26,007 nucleotides of DNA from assembly GCA_002345705.1 (NCBI GenBank), contig DDWO01000010.1, positions 1-26,007 on the forward strand, in the 5' to 3' direction. The position numbers were made by a program, and so were the translations under genes. This stretch comes from Acholeplasmataceae bacterium UBA2284. GTDB lineage: Bacteria > Bacillota_I > Bacilli_A > Acholeplasmatales > Acholeplasmataceae. The notes beneath the pieces were generated by a model, which had not been told where the DNA came from, did not search any database, and saw only the letters and a program-made list of their open reading frames with translations. Positions 16,224 through 23,097 of the stretch are shown piece after piece (the first letter of the stretch is position 1; each line of letters starts with the position of its first letter).

Positions 16224-16676
16224 TTAAACTGCAAGTATCATTATCGATTCTATTGCGAAAGAGAGTATTTGTGCATAAATAATGCTTGTAAGCAAGGCTA
16301 AAACAAACTCTATTCTCAAATCGTTTTTGACTATGCAGATATTGTATTTTTCTTTGATATTTTTTCTTCGTTTCAATTGCACATAGAAGATCAATGGTGA
16401 AATGATTATAAGTGCGAAAATCTGATAGCTGAAATTCAACTGATATTGAATGAAATTCAGTTTAAAAGATTCGAACAAAATAAATGAAATCCACCACATT
16501 AGTATAATGACAATAGCTGTAATGCAATACTTACTTCTAATGTATTCACTCATACTTTTGTTTTCTACATCCAAGTCATGAGCACTTTTGAGATATTTAT
16601 CGTTTTGATGTACTCTATAGAGTATCCAAATTGTTAGAATTATGGTAATCATCCAGATCAAAATCAAATATGCCAT
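16224..16676 (-). CDS. Small multi-TM membrane protein, unknown function
   Basis: No family is recognised. The 150-aa product has four predicted membrane helices (about 2-20, 50-70, 82-101 and 122-147). Between the first two is a charged loop (HQNDKYLKSAHDLDVENKS) and between the last two a basic loop (QLKRRKNIKEKYN). A GGAG lies about 13 bases before the start, a weak arrangement. It lies between the tandem-peptide gene and the other small membrane gene, all on the - strand. The 208 bases separating it from the peptide gene hold no clear terminator, so readthrough is possible. Confidence 0.6.
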   Translation of the reverse strand: MAYLILIWMITIILTIWILYRVHQNDKYLKSAHDLDVENKSMSEYIRSKYCITAIVIILMWWISFILFESFKLNFIQYQLNFSYQIFALIIISPLIFYVQLKRRKNIKEKYNICIVKNDLRIEFVLALLTSIIYAQILSFAIESIMILAV

Positions 16677-16884
16677 TTATACCGACTCCAATATACTCAA
16701 ATTTTCATGAAACATTGAAATGAAAGATTGTAAATAGATTTTTTTGCAAATATTGCTAAAATGATTTTTTCGAATATTGAAACACTTTTGCAATATTTTA
16801 TAAGTATCTTCTTAAAACATACCAATCGATATGATATAATTGATATAGATTTGTGAAGATACAAAGTAAAGCAAACTTTTTGGT

Positions 16885-17301
16885 TTATAGACTTACCCAA
16901 TCTGGTGCGTCATTTCCATCAAAGTCTAGGCTGACCCAATCTGGTGCATCATTTCCATCAAAGTCTAAACTTACCCAATCTGGTGCGTCATTTCCATCAA
17001 AGTCTAGGCTGACCCAATCTGGTGCGTCATTTCCGTCAAAATCTAAACTCACCCAATCTGGTGCATCATTTCCGTCAAAATCTAAACTCACCCAATCTGG
17101 AGCGTCGTTTCCATCAAAATCTAAACTCACCCAATCTGGTGCATCATTTCCGTCAAAATCTAAACTGACCCAATCTGGTGCGTCGTTTCCATCAAAATCC
17201 AAAATTACGTTTGATGATGAATTCATCTCAACTTGCTCTAAACCGATCTTGGCAAATAAAATTACTACAAAAATTAATGCGACAGTTACTAATTTTCTCA
17301 T
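16885..17301 (-). CDS. Secreted tandem-peptide precursor: signal peptide plus eight DFDGNDAPDWVSL repeats
   Basis: A 138-aa protein unlike any family I know. Residues 1-34 are a leader with a Lys/Arg start and a hydrophobic core (VTVALIFVVILFAKIGL). Residues 35-138 are exactly eight copies of DFDGNDAPDWVSL, ending at the stop. Each copy follows a Leu (VIL or VSL), as if cut there. I start at ATG 17301, preceded by GGGAGG with 8-base spacing; an ATG 36 bases earlier lacks one. Codons differ between copies but encode the same residues. The gene is divergent from an Rgg-like regulator. The likely role is a multi-copy signal-peptide precursor. Alternatives are an acidic Ca-binding surface protein (the unit resembles an FG-GAP/VCBS loop) or an antimicrobial. 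No sortase or lipobox signal is seen. Confidence 0.8.
   Translation of the reverse strand: MRKLVTVALIFVVILFAKIGLEQVEMNSSSNVILDFDGNDAPDWVSLDFDGNDAPDWVSLDFDGNDAPDWVSLDFDGNDAPDWVSLDFDGNDAPDWVSLDFDGNDAPDWVSLDFDGNDAPDWVSLDFDGNDAPDWVSL
16888..17199 (-). repeat. Eight tandem 39-bp repeats encoding a 13-aa peptide
   Basis: The units are contiguous: 16888, 16927, 16966, 17005, 17044, 17083, 17122 and 17161, each 39 bases. On the - strand every unit encodes DFDGNDAPDWVSL. Eight codon positions vary (Leu, Ser, Val, Ala, Asn and three Asp) and all changes are silent. Because 39 is a multiple of three, a mirror ORF also stays open on the + strand, but there the differences change residues (Lys/Arg). Confidence 0.98.
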
Positions 17302-17404
17302 GGCTAATGCCTCCCTTTTACCTAATTGTATTATCAATTAGGGTAAATGAACAGGGCGTATATGTCCTATTCGTAAGAAAAAACTGGGAAATAGAGGTTA
17401 AAAT
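17302..17404. promoter_or_regulatory. Divergent control region with two dyads
   Basis: It separates the peptide precursor (-) from the regulator (+). One perfect dyad CCTAATTG-N6-CAATTAGG (17321-17342) covers a - strand -10-like GATAAT (17335-17330) and the likely start site. A second, imperfect dyad AGGGCGTATATGTCCT (17353-17368) lies where the precursor's -35 would be, 17 bases from that -10, and there is no good -35. This suggests activation by a bound protein, with the first dyad possibly for repression. From memory, the ComR box is GGGACATNTATGTCCC; the second dyad matches it at 12 of 15 defined positions. No convincing promoter is seen for the regulator. Confidence 0.6.
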
Positions 17405-18331
17405 ATGAAATCTCAGGATCTTTGTGGCTATTTGGAGCGTTTACGTTCTGCTAGAAACATATCTCAAGAAATTTTCACAAACGGAATAGTTTCACTCAGA
17501 CAGTATCGAAGATATCTTAGCGGAGAATCAGATATCCCTTTTCAAGTTGCAGATAAATTGTCTGAGAGATTAGGAGTTCAGACGATAAATCTTCTTGGTG
17601 AAATTGAAGCTACGAGATTTGAAGAAAAACGCAAAGTTGATAAATTTTATAACTCGGTAGTCAACAACTCAAAAGATGATGTTTTGAGTATGATTACTTA
17701 CTTTGAAAATCTCCAATTTATCGATCCTGAAAATAAGGTTTTATTTTTACACGGATTATCATTGTATTTATTGATTACTGATCAGGATACACGTAGTGTT
17801 ACTGTTCAAAAAAATAAAGATTTAATTGCCTATCCAGCGATTCTAAAAAGAACGATTATTACGTTAAATGAGATGGTAATTTTGAGCTCTATTTTGGATT
17901 ATTCGGATGATCCAAATGATACGCAAGAAATATCTGAAAAATTAAAGCAGTATTTGGAGAATCGTTCATTTGTAATTGGTACTGGCCATGAGCCAATATT
18001 CAACTTGGTGTTATTTAGACTTGCAAGGTATTCTGGTAAGAATAGTTTATTTGGTGATGTTATTAATTATTGTACCATGGGAATTGAAAGAAATCATTCA
18101 CACAAGTTTTACTACCTGTTGGATTATTTCTATTATTATTCAGCATTAGCATATTACCGATTAGGTGATATGGATAATTATCAAGTAACATTAATAAAAT
18201 GTTTCAATGTATTGCAGACCGAAGGTAATCAGAAAAAAATCGATAAATTCACACTTTTAATTAATCAAGATTTTAGTATAAATTTTAAAGAATTTGTTAT
18301 CAATTATTATCAAAAACAAACTCAAGAATAA
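17405..18331 (+). CDS. Rgg/RRNPP-like peptide-sensing transcription regulator
   Basis: A cytosolic 308-aa protein with an N-terminal helix-turn-helix (about 5-60, containing SLRQYRRYLSGESDIP). A long all-helical region follows (about 70-305); its end (HKFYYLLDYFYYYSALAYYRLGDMDNYQVTLIKC) reads like TPR repeats. The size and layout match Rgg-type RRNPP receptors, which bind imported short peptides in the TPR groove and regulate neighbouring genes. The divergent neighbour encodes a secreted repeated peptide, the usual receptor/pheromone arrangement. AGAGG lies 7 bases before ATG 17405. Assignment to RRNPP is by architecture and context; a non-peptide XRE-type regulator remains possible. Confidence 0.75.
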   Translation: MKSQDLCGYLERLRSARNISQEIFTNGIVSLRQYRRYLSGESDIPFQVADKLSERLGVQTINLLGEIEATRFEEKRKVDKFYNSVVNNSKDDVLSMITYFENLQFIDPENKVLFLHGLSLYLLITDQDTRSVTVQKNKDLIAYPAILKRTIITLNEMVILSSILDYSDDPNDTQEISEKLKQYLENRSFVIGTGHEPIFNLVLFRLARYSGKNSLFGDVINYCTMGIERNHSHKFYYLLDYFYYYSALAYYRLGDMDNYQVTLIKCFNVLQTEGNQKKIDKFTLLINQDFSINFKEFVINYYQKQTQE

Positions 18332-18334
18332 TAC

Positions 18335-18363
18335 AAGAGCATCCATAAAATGCTCTTTTATTT
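18335..18363 (+). terminator. Rho-independent terminator after the Rgg-like gene
   Basis: AAGAGCAT (18335-18342) pairs with ATGCTCTT (18350-18357), 7-base loop, followed by a T-rich tail. Confidence 0.8.
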
Positions 18364-18384
18364 TGGAATGCAAACTACGAATTA

Positions 18385-18393
18385 TGCTATAAT
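18385..18393 (+). promoter_or_regulatory. Extended -10 promoter of the rRNA methyltransferase gene
   Basis: TGCTATAAT matches TGnTATAAT; no strong -35. Transcription would start near 18400, just ahead of the GAGGAG ribosome-binding site. Confidence 0.65.
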
Positions 18394-18412
18394 GAATTGA
18401 GGAGTTGATTAC

Positions 18413-19588
18413 ATGGAATCCTGTAAAATTTATCTAAAACCAAAAGAAGAAATTCGTATTATTCAAGGTCATCCTTGGGTTTATAATAATGAAATTGAAC
18501 GCATCGATGGGTCAATAAAAAGCGGTGATATCGCTTATGTTTATAGCAACAAAAAACAGTTCATTGGAAAAGGTTTTTTAAACACTTCTTCTAAGATATT
18601 TGTTCGCATTTTGTCGAGGGATGAGTCTGAAATTATAGATGAAAATTTCTTCACTGAAATCATAAAAAGAGCTAATCAGTCAAGACTTGATTTAGGCTAC
18701 AAAAATAGCTATCGAGTACTCTTTGGTGAAGCAGATGGAATACCTGGTTTTATCGTAGATAAGTATCAAGACTATCTATCAATTCAGATTTTATCATTAG
18801 GAATTGATTTACGAAAAGAAATGTTTGTCAAAATTCTTACCTCTATTTTTAATCCAAAAGGCATCTATGAGCGTAGTGATGTCCCTGTTAGAAAGAAGGA
18901 AGGACTTGAACTTTTTAAGGGTGTTTTGTATGGAGATGTCCCAGATATAATCACCATTAAAGAGAATGATTTATCCATGGAAATTGACTTAAAAAATGGT
19001 CAAAAAACTGGTTCTTTTCTTGATCAGCAGGATAACCATAATGCTATCAAACCCTATGTAAAAGGTAAGTCTGTTCTAGATTGCTTCTCTCATATTGGAG
19101 GGTTTGGATTACATGCTGCTTACCATGGAGCTAGCGAAGTGACATGTCTAGATATTTCAGAACATGCCGTAGCTCAGATTGAAAAAAATGCAAAACTGAA
19201 TCATTTAAATCAAGTTAAGGCTGTAAAATCTGATGTCTTTGATGCATTAAGAAATTATCAGAGTACAGACCAAAAATTTGATATGATTATCCTTGATCCA
19301 CCTGCTTTCGCAAAAAAGGCTGATGACTTAAAAAAAGCGTATCAAGGCTATAAAGACATCAATTTGCAAGCACTGAAAATAATCAATCCAAATGGATATT
19401 TAATGAGCTGTTCTTGCTCTCATTATATGTCACCATCACTATTTCTTGAAATGCTAATGGATGCTTCAAATGATGCAAAAAGAATCACTCAGATGGTTGA
19501 ATTTAGGATTCAAGGTAAGGATCATCCAGCCCTTTTAGGTTCTGATGAATCTCTATATTTAAAGTGCGTCATTTTACGTGTTAAGTAA
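18413..19588 (+). CDS. RlmI-like class I SAM-dependent rRNA methyltransferase
   Basis: Predicted to place a 5-methyl group on a cytosine of 23S rRNA, as RlmI does at C1962 in E. coli. The 391-aa protein has an N-terminal PUA domain (about 1-75, with the HPWVYNNEI block). A linker domain comes next, then a Rossmann methyltransferase with SVLDCFSHIGGFGLHAA (SAM loop), LDPPAFAK (D295-F299, motif IV) and the CSCSH motif near the C terminus. ATG 18413 follows GAGGAG. It is monocistronic, with its own promoter and terminator. The exact cytosine is inferred from the family. Confidence 0.9.
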   Translation: MESCKIYLKPKEEIRIIQGHPWVYNNEIERIDGSIKSGDIAYVYSNKKQFIGKGFLNTSSKIFVRILSRDESEIIDENFFTEIIKRANQSRLDLGYKNSYRVLFGEADGIPGFIVDKYQDYLSIQILSLGIDLRKEMFVKILTSIFNPKGIYERSDVPVRKKEGLELFKGVLYGDVPDIITIKENDLSMEIDLKNGQKTGSFLDQQDNHNAIKPYVKGKSVLDCFSHIGGFGLHAAYHGASEVTCLDISEHAVAQIEKNAKLNHLNQVKAVKSDVFDALRNYQSTDQKFDMIILDPPAFAKKADDLKKAYQGYKDINLQALKIINPNGYLMSCSCSHYMSPSLFLEMLMDASNDAKRITQMVEFRIQGKDHPALLGSDESLYLKCVILRVK

Positions 19589-19656
19589 CATTATTAAAGA
19601 TAAATAATCCTTCTTATTTTAATCGAAAAATATTATTGAAATTTAAAAATAATTAT

Positions 19657-19689
19657 AAAAAAATGCGATATTTTATCGCATCTTTTTTT
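19657..19689. terminator. Bidirectional terminator between convergent genes
   Basis: ATGCGATA (19663-19670) pairs with TATCGCAT (19674-19681). T residues follow on the + side and A residues precede it, giving a U tract on the - strand as well. It serves both the methyltransferase and the MFS gene. Confidence 0.85.
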
Positions 19690-19711
19690 ACTATATTTTG
19701 TGTGTTTTTAA

Positions 19712-20941
19712 TTAGATATCTGCGTTATATATTTTCTTAAACTCATTTTTCATACGTAGCGGAATAAGGATAATTGCTGTTAATGAGACACTGGCTGTTA
19801 ATAGCATTATAAGGCGATAATCGTATGTTGAATATTCTGCTACATACCCAATAATTAATGCTCCAAATATAGCTCCAATGTTCCATAATAACCCTTGAGA
19901 TGAGTTGACTCTACCTCTCATGTGATTCGGAATATAAACCTGTGTTGCAGTCATACGAATATTGAATGAAGTTACTGATAAAAGTCCTACTAAAAAGCTA
20001 GCTGAAATCATTAAGAAATATGGCATATAAAGCATGGTAGCACTTAAGGCTTCTACCGTGAAATAAACGATGATTGCTATCATATATCTCTTGTGTGGTG
20101 GGTACTTAAATGTGTAATGAATGATACCACCAACAATTCTTCCAATTGAGCTTGCTGTAATTAGGAAGGAAAAGTCTTGCAAGGTGAACTGATCACTATT
20201 GATAAAGTATGGCATTCGAAGTAAATCATGTGATGTATAAACAAAGGAGAATGCAGCAAACAATATACCAATACCTAAGATACCTTTTTCTACTTTATAA
20301 TATCTAAAACCTTCTTTTAAGTCTTCAATAAATTGTAGACCTTTCATCTTCTTCTGATTTAACACTTCTTCTAATTTAATCGTTGTTTCCATAATCGCTG
20401 CAACTAGAAATGTAGCTGCATTAAAGATCATTAGTATCGCGACGCCAAACTCAAAGTTTTCTATCATAAATGCTGCTATCGGAGCCATAATAGCTGCCGA
20501 GATTGGCCAGATCAAACTAGATAAAGAATATGCCTTAGAGTGCTGTCCTTTTTCAATAACCTCAGGGAACATACTCATAAATGCAATTTGATAAATTGTA
20601 TCCATAATACCAAATAACATTGCCACCAATGTAAATACTATTACATCAAAGAATCCTGTAAACAATATGAGTGCCATGGCTGTAAAAAATATGGTGGATA
20701 GAAAGTCTAGAGAATAGATTATTTTTCTTCTTGAATGTCTATCTACAAAGGGTCCTGCAATAAAGCCTGTAATCATTCTTGGAATGATATTTGCTACTGT
20801 AAATAAAGCAAGTGTTAAAGGGGATCCAGTTCGCTGATATATGAGTATACCAAAAGCGACCCCAGCACCGATGCTTCCTAATGCTGAGATAAAAGATCCG
20901 AGTGTTAATATTGTAAAATTTCTAGTCCATAATTTTGTCAT
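19712..20941 (-). CDS. MFS transporter, probable exporter
   Basis: An integral membrane protein of 409 aa with about 11-12 hydrophobic helices. It has the MFS loop 2-3 motif as GPFVDRHSRRKII (residues about 63-75) and the RGRVNSSQGLLW segment of the EntS/MFS_3-like exporter group. The halves are linked by a charged loop (LEEVLNQKKMKGLQFIEDLKEGFRYYK), also usual there. Members export macrolides, siderophores or other small molecules; the substrate cannot be told. The ribosome-binding site is weak (GGTGA). It follows the terminator of the gal-GNAT operon, so it is a separate unit. Confidence 0.88.
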   Translation of the reverse strand: MTKLWTRNFTILTLGSFISALGSIGAGVAFGILIYQRTGSPLTLALFTVANIIPRMITGFIAGPFVDRHSRRKIIYSLDFLSTIFFTAMALILFTGFFDVIVFTLVAMLFGIMDTIYQIAFMSMFPEVIEKGQHSKAYSLSSLIWPISAAIMAPIAAFMIENFEFGVAILMIFNAATFLVAAIMETTIKLEEVLNQKKMKGLQFIEDLKEGFRYYKVEKGILGIGILFAAFSFVYTSHDLLRMPYFINSDQFTLQDFSFLITASSIGRIVGGIIHYTFKYPPHKRYMIAIIVYFTVEALSATMLYMPYFLMISASFLVGLLSVTSFNIRMTATQVYIPNHMRGRVNSSQGLLWNIGAIFGALIIGYVAEYSTYDYRLIMLLTASVSLTAIILIPLRMKNEFKKIYNADI

Positions 20942-20959
20942 TTTTTCGTCACCGAAATA

Positions 20960-20968
20960 AGTATATCA
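20960..20968 (-). promoter_or_regulatory. Extended -10 promoter of the MFS gene
   Basis: On the - strand, TGATATACT (20968-20960) fits TGnTATAAT with one mismatch. The -35 is T-rich and poor. Confidence 0.45.
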
Positions 20969-20980
20969 CAATTTATTTAT

Positions 20981-21006
20981 AAAAAAAGCAGTTCATGGTG
21001 AACTGC
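20981..21006 (-). terminator. Rho-independent terminator of the gal-GNAT operon
   Basis: GCAGTTCA (20988-20995) pairs with TGAACTGC (20999-21006) around a 3-base loop; on the - strand a run of U residues follows. Confidence 0.85.
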
Positions 21007-21031
21007 ATAAATTTTCGGATAAAATGCTTAA

Positions 21032-21559
21032 TTATTTTAATCTCATTCCAAATTCTAGTCTAACTTCCTTTGATTCAATATCGTTATTGGTATAGCTCAT
21101 TGTGTCCATACCAACAAAATGTAAACCTTGCTTCATATAAAAACTAATCGCAGGTTCGTTACACGACTGTACTTCAAGGATTAATGCTCTCGCACCTTCC
21201 TTTTTGGCGATTGCTACAACATGAGCAAATAGTTCTTTTCCATAGCCTTCCTTACGATATCTTTTATCGACTACAAAATTCCATATTCTATATCTTTTAC
21301 TCCAAGACTCTAGAGATCCTTCAATAACACCAATCATCTTCTTCTTATCAAATATTGCATAGGCCTTTGGATCTTCAATATAATCTTCGAAAAGACGATC
21401 CTTAAATGTTTTTTCAGTCTTCTTCATTTTCTTTTTCTTAATAGTTATTACAATATCTTTCTTCTTTTTGATGACAACTGCATAGTGAAATCGAGTCATA
21501 TACTCATACTCTAGCTCATATCCCTTGTATTCAGTTTTACTCAGTTCGACAACTTTCAT
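21032..21559 (-). CDS. GNAT-family N-acetyltransferase
   Basis: A cytosolic acetyl-CoA-dependent acetyltransferase (175 aa). The acetyl-CoA loop is RYRKEGYGKELF, following the strand IWNFVVDKRY; the C-terminal ISFYMKQGLHFVG block is also a GNAT hallmark. Between the first strands is a very Lys-rich segment (KKKKDIVITIKKKKMKK), unusual in the family and perhaps binding an acidic target or nucleic acid. AAGGA lies about 10 bases before the start. It begins 28 bases after galT and shares the operon terminator. The acceptor substrate is unknown; a link to galactose use rests only on cotranscription. Confidence 0.88.
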   Translation of the reverse strand: MKVVELSKTEYKGYELEYEYMTRFHYAVVIKKKKDIVITIKKKKMKKTEKTFKDRLFEDYIEDPKAYAIFDKKKMIGVIEGSLESWSKRYRIWNFVVDKRYRKEGYGKELFAHVVAIAKKEGARALILEVQSCNEPAISFYMKQGLHFVGMDTMSYTNNDIESKEVRLEFGMRLK

Positions 21560-21587
21560 TCAAACACATCCTTACTATAAGTAAACT

Positions 21588-23084
21588 TTAAGATTCAGAA
21601 GAAATATTTCTAATCACGTGTAATATAAATTGATGAATCCCTATGAGTCCATTTCTGTCTTGCTTAAAAACACCTGAATGTTCAATAACTTTTTCAAATT
21701 TTTTCGCTACTTCATCTAAAAGATATTTTTGATTGATATCCTTTATTCCTCTAGATTGAATATCTATAATCCAATCTCTATGCTTTTCTATTGTATCAGG
21801 TAAATCAATTTCATTTTTCAAAAAACTCTCAATTAGCTTTAATTCAGATCTTAATCTTCCTGGTAATATAGCGAGTCCCATCGCTTCAATTAATCCAATG
21901 TTTTCTTTTTTGATATGGTGTACTTCCTTGTGTGGATGAAAAATGCCATCCGGATATTCACTAGATGTTCGATTATTTCTTAAAATAATATCCATTTCAT
22001 ATAAGTCATCCAATTTTCTTAATATAGGAGTAATCGTTTGATGAGATACACCATTTGTTGAATTGATGATGTTAAGCTCTTTATTCTCGTATGTTAACCA
22101 CTCATCATAAAACTTGGTTGCTACTTTATATAGTGATCCTCGATCATTGGATTTAAGTCTAATAGTTGATAGCGGCCAAAACAGGTGACTGACATGAACG
22201 TTATGTATTTTTCCAAAATCTCTAATTTCCTTAGCTTGTTCAATTGGAAAATTGTGCTTACCACCTTGGAAATGATCATGATTGAGTATAGAGCCACCAA
22301 CTATTGGTAAATCTGCATTCGATCCAATGAAATAGGATGGAAACAAATCAACAAAGTCTAATAGATAGCTGAATGTTTGATGACATATCTTCATCGGTCT
22401 ATGGATATCATGTAAAATAATACAATGCTCTGGATAATAAAGATATGGCGAATATTGAAAATGCCACTTTTCATTTCCTAAAGTCAATGGTACAATTCTT
22501 AAATTCATTCTCGCATTATGATAATTTCGCTCATTTTCCTTGCAAATGACACATAAAGGTATACCTTGCTGATCATGAGTAATTTGATTTTTTAATAAAG
22601 CAATTTCTTTTGGATCCTTTTCAGGCTTTGATAAATTGATGGTTAACTCTAGTTTTCCATAAAGTCCCTGATATGTCCAATGGATGTTTTTCTCTAATCT
22701 TTTCGTCTTAATATAATTTACATCCTTTGAAAGCTTATAAAGGTAATTCGTAGCCTTTGAAGGAGATTCTATAAAAAGCTGATCAAATTTTTCTTTGACA
22801 TCCTTTGGTGTAGGCATAACACAATCAAAAATACTTGCCTCAAAGGCATCTCTTTCATCGATGTTGTTTTCTGGAATCAATTGATTTGCTGCAGCATAAT
22901 CGATGATACGATTTAAAACATGCTCAATTTCTTCTTGTATTTCATTTTTTTCATAAGGAAAAATATCGATATGCATCAATTTAGATAGCATAGCAATCGC
23001 TTGCTTGATTTTACTTTCATCCATAAGTTGATGCAAAATCGCATAATCTATGAGTTGAATCAATTCTTTTTCCATAGGTTTACA
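21588..23084 (-). CDS. galT: UTP-hexose-1-phosphate / galactose-1-phosphate uridylyltransferase (GalT, Firmicutes type)
   Basis: Leloir step exchanging UMP between UDP-glucose and galactose-1-phosphate. It is a 498-aa protein of the Firmicutes GalT family, not the shorter E. coli kind. The hallmark NHDHFQGGKHNFP carries the active-site His pair; ARMNLRIVPLTL, FPSYFIGSNADLP and YPDGIFHPHKEVHHIKKENIGLIE are also present. The start is uncertain. I choose ATG 23084 because MEKELIQLIDYAIL resembles family N termini, but no ribosome-binding site precedes it. The well-placed ATG overlapping the galM stop (23101) is out of frame, and an in-frame TTG at 23129 lacks a site. Translation may depend on coupling to galM. 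Confidence 0.9.
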   Translation of the reverse strand, partial: CKPMEKELIQLIDYAILHQLMDESKIKQAIAMLSKLMHIDIFPYEKNEIQEEIEHVLNRIIDYAAANQLIPENNIDERDAFEASIFDCVMPTPKDVKEKFDQLFIESPSKATNYLYKLSKDVNYIKTKRLEKNIHWTYQGLYGKLELTINLSKPEKDPKEIALLKNQITHDQQGIPLCVICKENERNYHNARMNLRIVPLTLGNEKWHFQYSPYLYYPEHCIILHDIHRPMKICHQTFSYLLDFVDLFPSYFIGSNADLPIVGGSILNHDHFQGGKHNFPIEQAKEIRDFGKIHNVHVSHLFWPLSTIRLKSNDRGSLYKVATKFYDEWLTYENKELNIINSTNGVSHQTITPILRKLDDLYEMDIILRNNRTSSEYPDGIFHPHKEVHHIKKENIGLIEAMGLAILPGRLRSELKLIESFLKNEIDLPDTIEKHRDWIIDIQSRGIKDINQKYLLDEVAKKFEKVIEHSGVFKQDRNGLIGIHQFILHVIRNISSES

Positions 23085-23097
23085 AATGATTTGGTAA

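Noticed and set aside
16773..16797. AATATTG...CAATATT hairpin as terminator between the precursor and membrane gene
   Set aside because: The stem is only AT-rich 7 bp and lacks a U tract on either strand.
16888..17199. CRISPR-like array of 39-bp units
   Set aside because: Units are contiguous with no spacers and form an open coding frame with a signal peptide.
16853..17341. Long + strand ORF with repeated LTQSGASFPSKS units
   Set aside because: It is the mirror of the 39-bp repeats. It starts with GTG without a ribosome-binding site, and unit differences change residues here (Lys/Arg) but are silent on the - strand.
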